The notes beneath the pieces were generated by a model that saw nothing but the letters and a program-made list of their open reading frames with translations, was not told where the DNA came from and searched no databases. A stretch of DNA of 64,000 nt, from assembly GCF_900177805.1 (NCBI RefSeq), contig NZ_FXAX01000001.1:2232001-2296000 (forward strand), written 5' to 3'. Position 1 is the first letter of the stretch, and every line of letters begins with the position of its first letter. Of this stretch, positions 30,918 through 39,516 are shown piece by piece. The DNA comes from Fibrobacter sp. UWB13. Its GTDB lineage: Bacteria > Fibrobacterota > Fibrobacteria > Fibrobacterales > Fibrobacteraceae. Both the position numbers and the translations under genes were made by a program.

Positions 30918-31582
30918 CACGCCAGCGTGTAGCTTTTATCCAGCAATTTCTTGATTTCGGTTAGCGACACAGTCCCATCAAGGATGATCGTTACCCAGCT
31001 TTTCTTGTTCATGTGGTATGCGGGGAGGTAGCCGGGCTTTTTCAGGAGTTCCGGCAATTCCTTCGGGACTATCTTGAAGTTCGCCACTTCGATTATCTCG
31101 TCGCCTTTGAGGCCAACTTTTGATTTTTCGACAGTCCCCAATAGGCAATACCATTTCTTGTTTTCGTGCTTGCGGATGGCGGCGAATTGCGGAAACCGTT
31201 CCCACAGATATTCGGGCTTGTCTCCGTATTTTTGTTCCGCGTAGCCAATCAGGTCGTTTGCTGATTTCCTTTTAAAAATCTGCGTTTCGAAACATTCGCT
31301 GATAAATTTATCCGTAATAGTGAAAACTTCTTTGCGGATGCGGCCCACGAGGGCTCCCTGCACTGACAGCACCGAAAACAGTAAGTATTCTTCGCCGGAA
31401 TCGTTGTCGAACACCTTGACAGAAACTTTCTTGCCCCGTCCCACTCTGATTTCCAGACGGAATTGCCCGCCAAGTATTTCGCGGACGAGCGCATAGTTTG
31501 GCCCTTCCTTCGTGAACCCGAACGGAATGAGCTTCTTGACAAGGAGTTTCTTGCCGTTGAATTGTTCTTCGATGCCTGTCAC
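30917..31582 (-). CDS. MmcQ/YjbR-family protein
   Basis: 221 aa if started at the GTG at 31582. The C-terminal 110 residues match MmcQ/YjbR (KYGDKPEYLWERFPQFAAIR; PGYLPAYHMNKKSWVTIILD), a CyaY-like fold with DNA-binding features. The N-terminal domain (GKKLLVKKLIPFGFTKEG) is an extra module present in some members. No ATG lies in a sensible place: upstream in-frame sequence contains TTGACA and a TATCTA-like box about 18 bp apart and reads like a promoter. The start is therefore uncertain. Its role is unknown. Confidence 0.75.
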   Translation of the reverse strand: MTGIEEQFNGKKLLVKKLIPFGFTKEGPNYALVREILGGQFRLEIRVGRGKKVSVKVFDNDSGEEYLLFSVLSVQGALVGRIRKEVFTITDKFISECFETQIFKRKSANDLIGYAEQKYGDKPEYLWERFPQFAAIRKHENKKWYCLLGTVEKSKVGLKGDEIIEVANFKIVPKELPELLKKPGYLPAYHMNKKSWVTIILDGTVSLTEIKKLLDKSYTLA

Positions 31583-31628
31583 AAACGAAAAGATAGATAA
31601 AATTATTTTTTTCGCCTTTGTCAAGAAC

Positions 31629-31657
31629 TTGCCAACGGAAAAATTTTTTCCTAAATT
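31629..31657 (+). promoter_or_regulatory. Promoter of the MFS gene leader
   Basis: TTGCCA (31629-31634), a 17-bp spacer and TAAATT (31652-31657). The predicted transcript starts near 31664 and runs into the terminator-like hairpin at 31684. Confidence 0.5.
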
Positions 31658-31683
31658 CGCTTGCGAAATCAACGTGTAGCGGT

Positions 31684-31723
31684 CCCGCATAAGTCCAGTT
31701 GTAAGGCTTTGCGGGCTTTTTTT
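31684..31723 (+). terminator. Terminator-like hairpin in the MFS gene leader
   Basis: CCCGCA (31684-31689) pairs with TGCGGG (31710-31715), then C and seven T. It lies between a promoter and the MFS start with no rightward gene before it, so it is better read as an attenuator than as the end of a gene. Confidence 0.55.
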
Positions 31724-31758
31724 ATGGCGATTCCGTGCGGTTTCGTCAAGAGGAATTT

Positions 31759-32949
31759 ATGAGCGGAAAACAGAAATTCACTTTCCTTATGCTGCTGCTT
31801 GGACTGCTTTCGGCATTTGGTCCCTTCGTGACGGACCTTTACTTGCCGGCCCTCCCGAGCCTTGCCGATTACTTTGCAGCAAGCCCCTCGATGGCACAGC
31901 TTAGCCTCACCATGAGCATGCTCGGGCTTTCGGTGGGGCAAATCTTTGTAGGCCCGCTGAGCGACAAGTACGGCCGCAAAAAGTTGTTGCTAGTTTGTCT
32001 GTTGCTTTTTGTTTGCGGGACAGTCGCCTGCATTGTCGCGCCGAACATCGTAACCTTCAACGTGTTTCGTTTGTTGCAGGGCATGGCGGCATCCGGCGGC
32101 ATTGTGATAGCGCGTTCCATTTCGGCGGATTCCTACCGCGGCCCGGTGCTCACCAAGTTCCTTGCCATGGTGAGCGCTGTGAACGGAGTCGCCCCGATTA
32201 TAGCCCCGGTGCTAGGCGGATTCTTGCTGAATTTCATGAGCTGGAAGGGTACTTTTGCGGTGTTGCTTCTGTATGGGGCGCTGCTGCTCTTTATGTCAGG
32301 GAAATTCCAGGAATCGCTCCCGGTAAAACGCCGCAGCAAAAAATCTGTCTTTGCGAGCTTTAGCTTGTATGCAAAAGTGTTCAAGAACCGCGCCTACGTA
32401 TCGTATTTCTTGGTATGCACATTCCCAATGATTATCTTGTTCGGGTATATTGCGTCTTCGCCGTTTATCTACCAAAAAATCTACGGCCTTTCGCCTGTCG
32501 GCTTTAGTCTGTGCTTTGCGCTGAACGCCGTTTTCACGGCCATCGGTTGTGCGTTGTCGGGTAAAGTCGGCAACGAATTCAAGGCCCTTAAAATCGCGGG
32601 TATGGGAATGTTCGTTTTCGCAATTGCTGTTGCTGCCGCACTCATGACGCACGCTTTACTCCCGCTTCTGCAGGTCGCCTTCATGGGGCTTACGTTCATG
32701 TTCGGCATGAGTCAGCCTCCTGCAAACGCATTGGCATTGAATGCGGAACGCGCAAATGCAGGCACCGCAGCCGCGGCCATCGGGGCATCGGGCTTCTTGA
32801 TGGGCGGAATCGTTTCTCCGCTGGTCGGCATGGTCGACATTGCCACAAGTGTCTCGATCGTCCTAGTTGTGGGTGCCGTTTTGACGCTTATTTCTGTTCT
32901 CGCCATCGGTTCACTATGCGCAAAAGGCATAGTGAGTCATAGCAAATAA
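31759..32949 (+). CDS. Bcr/CflA-type MFS drug-efflux transporter
   Basis: 396 aa from the ATG at 31759 (GAGGA upstream). Twelve hydrophobic helices. Motif A-like GPLSDKYGRKKLLL lies between helices 2 and 3. The start FGPFVTDLYLPALPSLADYF is typical of the Bcr/CflA subgroup of drug:H+ antiporters, which export bicyclomycin, sulfonamides or chloramphenicol. The real substrate is unknown. The last codons overlap the operator of the next gene (32916-32930). Its leader carries a terminator-like hairpin. Confidence 0.9.
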   Translation: MSGKQKFTFLMLLLGLLSAFGPFVTDLYLPALPSLADYFAASPSMAQLSLTMSMLGLSVGQIFVGPLSDKYGRKKLLLVCLLLFVCGTVACIVAPNIVTFNVFRLLQGMAASGGIVIARSISADSYRGPVLTKFLAMVSAVNGVAPIIAPVLGGFLLNFMSWKGTFAVLLLYGALLLFMSGKFQESLPVKRRSKKSVFASFSLYAKVFKNRAYVSYFLVCTFPMIILFGYIASSPFIYQKIYGLSPVGFSLCFALNAVFTAIGCALSGKVGNEFKALKIAGMGMFVFAIAVAAALMTHALLPLLQVAFMGLTFMFGMSQPPANALALNAERANAGTAAAAIGASGFLMGGIVSPLVGMVDIATSVSIVLVVGAVLTLISVLAIGSLCAKGIVSHSK

Positions 32950-32982
32950 GTATTTTGAATCGCTCGAGCAATTATTTATATT
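32916..32982 (+). promoter_or_regulatory. LysR-type operator and promoter, member 3
   Basis: ATGC-N7-GCAT at 32916-32930, extended to CACTATGC/GCATAGTG (32912-32934), and TATATT at 32977-32982. Distance is 56.5 bp. The operator lies inside the 3' end of the MFS gene. Confidence 0.75.
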
Positions 32983-32988
32983 GTGTAT

Positions 32989-33471
32989 ATGCGAAATTTT
33001 GTCCTTATAACGTTGTTCTTTCTGGTAGCCTGCAGCGATGCGGCGAGCCATTCGACGCAGCCTGAAGCTCAGACGCCGAAATCGTCCGCCAATTCATCGG
33101 CCCAAACGGAGGCTCCCGTGAAACTCAAGATCCATGTGAACGACACCACCTTCACGGCAACGCTCGAAGAAAATTCCTCGGCCAAGGCCTTCGCCGAATT
33201 CCTCGCGCAGGGCGACATGACGCTCGACATGCGCGACTACGGCAGCTTCGAGAAGGTGGCTGACCTGCCGCGCAGTTTCCCGCGCAACGACAAGCAAATC
33301 GACACCGACGCAGGCGACATCATCTTTTACCAGGGCAACTCCATCACCATTTACTACGACAAGAATTCCTGGAACTTCACACGCCTCGCCCGTATCGATA
33401 ACGTGAACAAGAAGCGCCTCCAGCAGATCCTCGGCAAAGGGAACGTGAAGGCTACATTCTCGGTGGAATAG
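32989..33471 (+). CDS. Cyclophilin-like-fold lipoprotein
   Basis: 160 aa from the ATG at 32989. The lipoprotein signal FFLVACSDAASH is followed by a Ser/Gln-rich tether. The mature domain (about residues 47-160) matches the bacterial cyclophilin-like family: KIHVNDTTFTATLEENSSAK, DMRDYGSFEKVADLP, QIDTDAGDIIFYQGNSITIY and NFTRLARID. Such proteins are often co-regulated with flavodoxins and carboxymuconolactone-decarboxylase-like proteins in gut bacteria. Isomerase activity is doubtful. The operator upstream belongs to the LysR regulon. Confidence 0.85.
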   Translation: MRNFVLITLFFLVACSDAASHSTQPEAQTPKSSANSSAQTEAPVKLKIHVNDTTFTATLEENSSAKAFAEFLAQGDMTLDMRDYGSFEKVADLPRSFPRNDKQIDTDAGDIIFYQGNSITIYYDKNSWNFTRLARIDNVNKKRLQQILGKGNVKATFSVE

Positions 33472-33480
33472 ATTTTCAGT

Positions 33481-33546
33481 ATGCGTTGCGCGCATACTGA
33501 GCATGAAAATTAAGCATTTTGAGCACTCCGCAAAAATATTTATATT
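33481..33546 (+). promoter_or_regulatory. LysR-type operator and promoter, member 4
   Basis: ATGC-N7-GCAT at 33481-33495 within a perfect 9-bp-arm palindrome (33477-33499), and TATATT at 33541-33546. Distance is 55.5 bp. Confidence 0.8.
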
Positions 33547-33573
33547 ATACGCAAAGCATTTCGGAGTGGCAAA

Positions 33574-33975
33574 ATGAAACTCAAGTTTTTAACAATGTTT
33601 TCAATCCTTGCGCTCGCTGCGAGCGTGTTTGCGGAGAGTGCCATGAGCAACATTACGGTAAACCTGCGCTATACGGGTAAGAACGGGGCGGCAAAGAAGT
33701 TCGCCGAAGAGATGGTTTCTAGCGGGACTGTGGCGAAAATCCGTGCCGAGAAGGGCAACATCCGCTACGAATATTTCCAATCGCTGGACGATCCCGAGAC
33801 CATCTTGCTGATTGACGCGTGGGAAAGCCAGGCAGCCATCGATGTGCACCATGCTTCGCCCATGATGAAGACGATTGCGAAACTCCGCGACAAGTACGAC
33901 TTGAAAATGACTGTCGAACGCTACACGCCCGACAATACCATGCCCAAGACCGACGAAAAATTCATCAGGAAATAA
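33574..33975 (+). CDS. Exported antibiotic-biosynthesis-monooxygenase (ABM)-fold protein
   Basis: 133 aa with a cleavable signal peptide (ALAASVFAESAM). The mature domain is a ferredoxin-like ABM fold (ITVNLRYTGKNGAAKKFAEE; RYEYFQSLDDPETILLIDAW; AIDVHHASPMMKTIAKL) like YgiN-type quinol monooxygenases. It may act on quinones or other aromatic electrophiles in the periplasm. It is expressed alone from a LysR-regulon promoter. The ribosome-binding site is GGAG before AAAATG. Confidence 0.87.
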   Translation: MKLKFLTMFSILALAASVFAESAMSNITVNLRYTGKNGAAKKFAEEMVSSGTVAKIRAEKGNIRYEYFQSLDDPETILLIDAWESQAAIDVHHASPMMKTIAKLRDKYDLKMTVERYTPDNTMPKTDEKFIRK

Positions 33976-34000
33976 GTCGCGAAAATGCAACGCCCGCGCG

Positions 34001-34804
34001 CTATTTCATTAACTTAACCTTGAAAAATTCCACGTTCATTTCGCGATCGGCGAGCGGCACAATCTTGCGATCCTTGGGAATTTCGTAATCGAACTTCTGG
34101 TCCGAAACGAATGTCAACAGCGAAGATTGTTCGATTAGCTTTGAAATGCCCTTCGTGCTGTCGTGCTTGATGAAGGTGGCGTCGGGAATCTTCTTGCGCT
34201 TGACCTGCTCCCAAAACCCTACGTTGCTGCGCTGGATGATGGTTTCGCCCTTGAGTTCCCGAAGCCGGATGGACTTGCGCTTCGCAAGCGGGTGCTTTTT
34301 CGGGAGCGCAATCGAGAGCCGCTCCTGCATGTATTTTTCGGCACGGTATTTCTTTGCACGGGGGGCCTTAAGCGTGATGCCGATATCCGCCGTGCCCTCG
34401 TTCAAGGCCTTCAGCACGCCCGCCTCATTGTCGATAATCTCGTAAGTGACTTGCGCGCCGGGGTATTTCTCCTGCAGTTCCTGCACCATCCGCATGGCGG
34501 GGAGGATGGCCACCGACGCGATAGAGAACGTGCGCGTGGCCCCCTGCGGGCTTACCTTTTCCATCATCTCGCCTTGCAAATCCATGATGCGCTTAGCGTA
34601 TTCGGCGACCGTGCGTCCCTTCTCGTTTAGCTCAATGCGGTTCTTTTTGCGCTCGAAGAGCGGAGCACCGATTTCATCTTCCAGCTTCTTGAACGCGCGA
34701 CTCACCGCCGGCTGCGAAGTGTAGAGCTTGTCTGCAACGGCCGAAAGCGTCCCGTATTCCAGGAACCCGGCCAGCAATCGCAAAATGTAGGTCTCGACAA
34801 ACAT
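34001..34804 (-). CDS. LysR-family regulator, probable controller of the local regulon
   Basis: 267 aa from MFVETYILRLLAGFLEYG at 34804 (AGGGGA upstream). The winged helix-turn-helix is LSAVADKLYTSQPAVSRAFKKLEDEIGA; the effector domain spans about residues 85-267. It is divergent from the flavodoxin gene at 34954, and the operator ATGC-N7-GCAT (34842-34856) lies between them, the usual LysR arrangement. Five further copies stand before neighbouring genes with near-identical spacing to the -10 box. I infer that this protein binds all six. The inducer is unknown; the gene set suggests electrophile or quinone stress. Confidence 0.88.
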   Translation of the reverse strand: MFVETYILRLLAGFLEYGTLSAVADKLYTSQPAVSRAFKKLEDEIGAPLFERKKNRIELNEKGRTVAEYAKRIMDLQGEMMEKVSPQGATRTFSIASVAILPAMRMVQELQEKYPGAQVTYEIIDNEAGVLKALNEGTADIGITLKAPRAKKYRAEKYMQERLSIALPKKHPLAKRKSIRLRELKGETIIQRSNVGFWEQVKRKKIPDATFIKHDSTKGISKLIEQSSLLTFVSDQKFDYEIPKDRKIVPLADREMNVEFFKVKLMK

Positions 34805-34841
34805 AAAAATCCCCTTTTGGGGAGAATATAATAAATCCGCT

Positions 34842-34907
34842 ATGCGTTTCACGCATAGTGGGCATAAAAATTACGCATTACGCGGCTGTGCTGGATTTAT
34901 TTATATT
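34842..34907 (+). promoter_or_regulatory. LysR-type operator and promoter, member 5 (divergent)
   Basis: ATGC-N7-GCAT at 34842-34856, with arms CTATGCGT/ACGCATAG, and TATATT at 34902-34907. Distance is 55.5 bp. It also lies 38 bp from the start of the LysR gene, so autoregulation is likely. Confidence 0.8.
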
Positions 34908-34953
34908 ATAGACAACCGGTTCAAAGGAATTTTTAACGAAAAAGGCGGATTCC

Positions 34954-35514
34954 ATGAAAAAAATCACCTTGATTCTTTTATCACTTCTTCTAGGAGTCTC
35001 TATGGCAGCAGAAAAGAAAATCCTCGTCGTTTACTATTCCCGCGCCGACGAAAACTTCAGCGTCGGGAACATTTCCAAGGGCAATACTGAAATCATTGCC
35101 GAGATGATCGCGAAAAAGACGGGCGGCACGCTCTTGCATGTGGAACCCGCGAAGGAATACCCCAAGGGCTACGACGACTGCATCAACGTGGCCAAGAAGG
35201 AACTTGCGCAGGATGCGCGTCCGGCAATCAAGCCGGTGAACGTGAACCCCGAAGAATTCGACGAGATTTACGTCGGTTACCCGGTGTGGTGGGGCGAGAT
35301 GCCCATGCCCATGTTCACCTTTTTCGAGAAGTATAACCTGAAAGGCAAGACGATTCACCCGTTCGTGACCCACGAAGGCAGCGGCCTCTCGGGTGTGCAG
35401 CGCCTCAAGAAGGTGACCGGCGCGAATGTGACCCCTGGCCTTGCCATCTACGGACACGTGGCCCAGAACGAACGCGACAAGGCCCAGAAAGAAGTCGACA
35501 AGTGGGTGAAGTAG
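34954..35514 (+). CDS. Exported flavodoxin-family protein
   Basis: 186 aa. The hydrophobic start (ITLILLSLLLGVSMAAEKK) looks like a signal peptide. The flavodoxin fold follows: KILVVYYSRADENFS with a loop for FMN phosphate, EIYVGYPVWWGEMPMPMFTF, and HPFVTHEGSGLSGVQRLKK. It is probably an FMN-dependent reductase like others found near carboxymuconolactone decarboxylases. Its last 35 coding nucleotides (35479-35513) are duplicated at 45788-45822, where a terminator follows. The phosphate island therefore separates this gene from its original downstream DNA. Confidence 0.87.
   Translation: MKKITLILLSLLLGVSMAAEKKILVVYYSRADENFSVGNISKGNTEIIAEMIAKKTGGTLLHVEPAKEYPKGYDDCINVAKKELAQDARPAIKPVNVNPEEFDEIYVGYPVWWGEMPMPMFTFFEKYNLKGKTIHPFVTHEGSGLSGVQRLKKVTGANVTPGLAIYGHVAQNERDKAQKEVDKWVK
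35479..35513. repeat. 35-nt direct repeat, left end of the phosphate island
   Basis: The last 35 nt of the flavodoxin coding region before the final base of its stop codon. It matches 45788-45822 with one mismatch (C/T). Confidence 0.8.
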
Positions 35515-35634
35515 GCTGATTGCGCCTCACTTAGGATTGCTAGTCCTCTTCTTCAATTCAGTCCAAGAGCTAGCTTTCTCTAAAATCGGCCTTGGAGAGA
35601 ATGTCTCTGGCCTGTCCAATTTGCTTGAATAAAA

Positions 35635-35668
35635 AAAAAGAGATGAATCCTGTTCATCTCTTTTTCGT
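35635..35668. terminator. Bidirectional terminator between flavodoxin and pstS
   Basis: A 13-bp stem (35635-35647 with 35653-35665, loop TCCTG) has an A-run on the left and a T-run on the right, so it can end transcription from both sides. Confidence 0.85.
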
Positions 35669-35689
35669 TTTACTTCATAGTTGCGTTTT

Positions 35690-36571
35690 TTACTTCACGT
35701 CTTTCCACTTACGGATAAGTCCGGTATACACATCCCGCAACCTGGACAGGGCAATATTGGAAACTTGGTTCTGCTTGTTGACAATCACGGCAATACCGTC
35801 TTGGGCGATGGTCTGGGAAGTTAAGACTTCCAGTTCGTTGGGTTTCAGGTTGCGGCTGGCCATGCCAATATCGCAGGTGCCTTCCTTGGCGGCTAGCATT
35901 CCCGAAGAAGAATCGTTGGTCTGAATTTCGATTTCCATTTCCGGGTTTAGGGCAGTGTAGGCTTCTTTGAGTTTTTCCATGACCGGTGACACACTGGAAG
36001 AACCTGCGATGACAATTTTGCCCTTCAGCTTTTGGGCTTGGAATTTTTTACCATCGGAAACTCTGATGTAGCCGTTTCCTTCGATAACGGCTTGGCCGTC
36101 GGCGCTAAGGATAAAGTTCACGAAGTCCTTTACGGCGTCGTTCATCTTGCCCTTGGTGGCAATGTTGAAGGGGCGGGCGATGGGGTACTTGGCGGACTTA
36201 ATGTTTTCTTTGGTGGGAGCGAAACCGTCAATGCTCAGGGCCTTCACGGAACAGTTCAGGGAGCCAAGGGAAATATAGCCGATGGCGTATTCGTTACCGG
36301 CTACGGCACTCATGACGCCCTGAGTGCCGTCGATGGTAATCGCGTCCTTGGTAGTATTGTCCTTTTTCTTTCCATCTTGCTTGATAAGGGTTCCCACCAG
36401 TTCGGTAAAGGCGTCCCGAGTGCCGGAACCAGCTTCTCGGGCGATGACGGAAATTTCAGGCTGCTTGGTGGTGGCGACTTCGACGTTCTTTTCGTTTTCT
36501 CCGTTGCAGGCTGCCGTAATACCCATTACAGCTAAACTAATTACACAAGCGGTTAAAGCCAGTTTTTTCAT
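35690..36571 (-). CDS. pstS: Phosphate ABC transporter substrate-binding lipoprotein
   Basis: 293 aa from the ATG at 36571 (AAGGAG upstream). The lipoprotein signal ends ITAACNGEN. The order of the two lobes is reversed against E. coli-type PstS. The phosphate-loop half VIAREAGSGTRDAFTELV comes first (about residue 40), followed by AIGYISLGSLNCSVKALSID and a hinge. Then comes KIVIAGSSSVSPVMEKLKEA, normally the N-terminus, with TCDIGMASRNLKPNE and DGIAVIVNKQNQVSNIALS. To my knowledge many Firmicutes PstS proteins share this order, so the gene may have been acquired. It is divergent from the porin and pstCAB genes, with a Pho-box-like repeat upstream. Confidence 0.88.
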   Translation of the reverse strand: MKKLALTACVISLAVMGITAACNGENEKNVEVATTKQPEISVIAREAGSGTRDAFTELVGTLIKQDGKKKDNTTKDAITIDGTQGVMSAVAGNEYAIGYISLGSLNCSVKALSIDGFAPTKENIKSAKYPIARPFNIATKGKMNDAVKDFVNFILSADGQAVIEGNGYIRVSDGKKFQAQKLKGKIVIAGSSSVSPVMEKLKEAYTALNPEMEIEIQTNDSSSGMLAAKEGTCDIGMASRNLKPNELEVLTSQTIAQDGIAVIVNKQNQVSNIALSRLRDVYTGLIRKWKDVK

Positions 36572-36646
36572 TCTTGATACTCCTTGGTTGGTTTTGAATG
36601 ATGACCACAAGTTAGACAAGCTATGTAAAGACCCAATAGCATGTAG

Positions 36647-36664
36647 GGTAAAATCTTTGTAAAG
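36647..36664 (-). promoter_or_regulatory. Pho-box-like repeat upstream of pstS
   Basis: Read leftward, CTTTACAAAGATTTTACC gives two TTTAC repeats 11 nt apart, on the same strand as pstS. The pattern matches direct-repeat sites of PhoB/PhoP-type regulators and recurs before the PiT gene at 45728. Confidence 0.5.
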
Positions 36665-36792
36665 CCTTTACTCCTCTTTTATTCGTTACAAGAACTTCTC
36701 AAATATTTTACTTCGACCCCTCTTCAGTTTTTACAATGACAATCTAAGTTGATGCCGTCATTCAAACAGGGCTTGGCCCAAAGGAGTTCAAA

Positions 36793-37809
36793 ATGACGAT
36801 TAAGAAATCTTGCATCATCGCAGCTGTTGTTACCACTATCGGCATGGCTAGCGCCGCCGAAGAATCCAAGGCCAGCGGCTTTGACTTGACCGGAAATATT
36901 CAAACTCAGGCCTACAAGGCATTTTACGACAATGAAAAGGAAAACACTCTGGATAACTTCTGGTTTCGAGCCAATATCGGCGGAACGTACAGCTCCGAAG
37001 ATTTCGATGCCAAGGTGACTATCCGCATGTACGCCCCCCACTTTAATGGAGGTGCAGACAAGTTTCAGGCCGATACCTATTACGGAAATTACAAGTGGAC
37101 AACTTCCGGACTGAACTTGAAACTGGGTCACTGGAAGACGGATACGGAAGGTGCCGGTAATTTCGGTGGCTACCTGGACCAGAATCTTTCTAAGCGGGGC
37201 TTTCTAGTTCGAGATTACGCCCACGACGCCTTTGAGCTGGGCTGGAAAATGGCCGGCAACCAGCTGAACGTGATGGTGGGTACCGATGACGGTAATTTCA
37301 ACAAGGGTTACCTCCGCGTAAACGACGACCTGAAATTGGGAGAAGCCCTGAAACTCGGTCTGGGTTATCGCGCCAATGTTCTTGACCCGATGCAATATAG
37401 CGCAGTCCTGACCCATGTGGTGGATTTTCGGGCCCGTTACCAGGTATCCAAGCAACTGGCGGTATACGCCGAAGCGGCTGCTATCATGACCGGCAAAGAC
37501 GACAAAGTGAATGCGGCCTCCATTGAAGCGGGTGCTGCAGTAAAGCCTCTCTACAGTCAGGATACCCAGTACTTCCCGGTGTACGGCGGCGTGGAATTTC
37601 CTACCGGCGGCATTCTCGACAAGGCCTTTGCCGAAGTGGAATACGTCGCTAACCGTGACGAACTGAACGCCGATGCCGATGAATTGGGTTGGGCCGTAGG
37701 TCTCGTGAAAAAGATCGGTTCCCACGGTAAAATCCAGGCGACAGTCTATAGCGAAAACAAAATGTCCGATGTAGGCTTTAGCGCCCGCCTCACGACCTCC
37801 ATCAAGTAA
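36793..37809 (+). CDS. Outer-membrane porin, probably phosphate-regulated
   Basis: 338 aa. A signal peptide ends MASAAEESKA. The rest is repeated amphipathic strands with aromatic ends (GFDLTGNIQTQAYKAFYD, FWFRANIGGTYSSEDFDAK, LNLKLGHWKTDTEGAG), the layout of a 16-strand-type porin, and the chain ends in a short strand (SARLTTSIK). It lies 4 nt before pstC in the same direction, suggesting it lets phosphate cross the outer membrane in step with Pst. It has a strong ribosome-binding site (AAAGGAG). Confidence 0.8.
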   Translation: MTIKKSCIIAAVVTTIGMASAAEESKASGFDLTGNIQTQAYKAFYDNEKENTLDNFWFRANIGGTYSSEDFDAKVTIRMYAPHFNGGADKFQADTYYGNYKWTTSGLNLKLGHWKTDTEGAGNFGGYLDQNLSKRGFLVRDYAHDAFELGWKMAGNQLNVMVGTDDGNFNKGYLRVNDDLKLGEALKLGLGYRANVLDPMQYSAVLTHVVDFRARYQVSKQLAVYAEAAAIMTGKDDKVNAASIEAGAAVKPLYSQDTQYFPVYGGVEFPTGGILDKAFAEVEYVANRDELNADADELGWAVGLVKKIGSHGKIQATVYSENKMSDVGFSARLTTSIK

Positions 37810-37813
37810 TACC

Positions 37814-38686
37814 ATGAAATTCAAACTATCCAGTCCATTCAAGGAACGGGCCGCGTCCACCATCTTCCTGGTCTCTGCGCTAGCAAGCATCCTGTTTGTT
37901 GCCCTAATCTGCGTGTTCCTTTTTGCAAACGGTGTCCCCGCCATTCTAAAGATAGGCTTTACGGACTTTTTGTTCGGAACGGAATGGGCCCCCACGGACG
38001 AGCCTGCGATCTACGGGATTTTTCCCATGATTCTCGGCAGCCTCTACGTGACACTGGGGGCCCTAGCCATCGGTGTCTCGGTGGGGCTCCTGTCGGCCAT
38101 ATTCCTGGCTCGGTTCTGCTCCGAAAGGCTCCACAGGGTGTTGAAACCCGCCGTGGAACTCCTGGCCGGCATTCCCTCGGTGATCTACGGCTTCTTTGGC
38201 TTGGTGATCATCGTCCCCTTTGTGCGGCAGCACCTTGGCGGGAGCGGTTTCAGCATCTTTACGGCGTCGATTCTGCTGGGAATCATGATTTTGCCTACCG
38301 TCATTTCCGTTTCCGAAGCCGCCCTGCGGGCGGTCCCCAACAGCTACTACGAAGGTTCCCTGGCTCTCGGGGCCACCCACGAAAGGAGTGTATTCTTCAC
38401 GGTTCTTCCGGCGGCCACTTCGGGAATCGTGGCGGGTATCATCTTGGGTTTTGGCCGGGCTATTGGCGAAACCATGGCAGTGATTCTTGTGGCTGGAAAC
38501 CAGGCCCGAATGCCCGACGGTATTTTCGAGGGAGTCAGGACCTTGACCGCCAACATTGTGTTGGAAATGGGCTATGCCACGGACCTGCACCGCGAAGCCC
38601 TCATTGCCACCGGTGTGGTGCTATTCTCCTTTATCCTTACTATCAACCTGCTGTTTTCCATTCTCAAGAAGAGGGTTGTCAAATGA
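37814..38686 (+). CDS. pstC: Phosphate ABC transporter permease PstC
   Basis: 290 aa with six transmembrane helices. The BPD-type EAA loop region reads ALRAVPNSYYEGSLALGATH, followed by GFGRAIGETMAVILVAGN. The N-terminal segment GFTDFLFGTEWAPTDEPAIY is typical of PstC. It forms the inner-membrane channel with PstA. The stop overlaps the pstA start (ATGA). Confidence 0.93.
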   Translation: MKFKLSSPFKERAASTIFLVSALASILFVALICVFLFANGVPAILKIGFTDFLFGTEWAPTDEPAIYGIFPMILGSLYVTLGALAIGVSVGLLSAIFLARFCSERLHRVLKPAVELLAGIPSVIYGFFGLVIIVPFVRQHLGGSGFSIFTASILLGIMILPTVISVSEAALRAVPNSYYEGSLALGATHERSVFFTVLPAATSGIVAGIILGFGRAIGETMAVILVAGNQARMPDGIFEGVRTLTANIVLEMGYATDLHREALIATGVVLFSFILTINLLFSILKKRVVK

Positions 38687-39516
38687 TCGGATACTATAAG
38701 CATGCGCCCTTTTCGCTGTTTCTGAGAATCCTCGTGTCCTTGGCCATCGCCATTACGGTATGCACCCTGGGGTTCCTGATCCTCTATATATTGGTGAAGG
38801 GTATCCCATTCCTGAAACCCTCCCTGTTTTCTCTCACTTACACCTCGGAGAATGTCTCTTTCCTGCCCTCCATCCTGAATACGGTTATCATCGTGTTTGG
38901 TTCTCTCCTGGTGGCAGGCCCTTTAGGAATCTGTGCTGCCATCTATACGGTGGAATACGCCCGCCGCGGAAATAAGATCGTGGGACTGGTGCGGATCACT
39001 ACCGAAACCCTTTCCGGAATTCCCTCCATTATCTACGGTCTTTTCGGAATGCTGTTCTTCGTGACCTTCCTGCACCTGGGATATTCCTTGGTTTCCGGTA
39101 TCTTGACCATTTCCATCATGATTTTGCCCCTGGTCATGCGCACCACTGAAGAGGCCCTGCGTTCTGTTCCAGATAGTTATCGCGAAGGTTCCTACGGCCT
39201 CGGGGCAGGTAAGCTCCGTACGGTTTTGTCGGTAATATTACCGTCAGCCGTTCCGGGAATCCTTGCAGGTGTAATCCTAGCGGTGGGCCGTGTGGTGGGA
39301 GAGACTGCCGCCCTTGTCTATACGGCAGGTACGGTGGCGGATTTTCCCAAGGGAATATTCTCTTCGGGCAGGACTCTGTCTGTTCACATGTACGAACTTT
39401 CTCGAGAAGGTTTCCATACCGGCGAGGCCTACGCCACTTCGGTTATCCTCATTCTGGTAATCCTTCTTATCAACTGGATTTCTAACAAATTTGCAAAGAA
39501 AATCGGAAAAACCTAA
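38683..39516 (+). CDS. pstA: Phosphate ABC transporter permease PstA
   Basis: 277 aa from the ATG at 38683, overlapping the pstC stop by 4 nt. The frame is open for 230 codons further upstream, but that part is the pstC coding region in another frame. Six helices; EAA loop [20 protein letters not shown] and [15 protein letters not shown] are diagnostic for PstA. Its stop TAATG overlaps the pstB start by one base, so the operon is tightly coupled. Confidence 0.93.
   Translation: MIGYYKHAPFSLFLRILVSLAIAITVCTLGFLILYILVKGIPFLKPSLFSLTYTSENVSFLPSILNTVIIVFGSLLVAGPLGICAAIYTVEYARRGNKIVGLVRITTETLSGIPSIIYGLFGMLFFVTFLHLGYSLVSGILTISIMILPLVMRTTEEALRSVPDSYREGSYGLGAGKLRTVLSVILPSAVPGILAGVILAVGRVVGETAALVYTAGTVADFPKGIFSSGRTLSVHMYELSREGFHTGEAYATSVILILVILLINWISNKFAKKIGKT

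Noticed and set aside
29643-30920. Open frame of 425 codons on the minus strand
   Set aside because: Antisense shadow of the lipoprotein hydrolase, which has a signal peptide, promoter and terminator.
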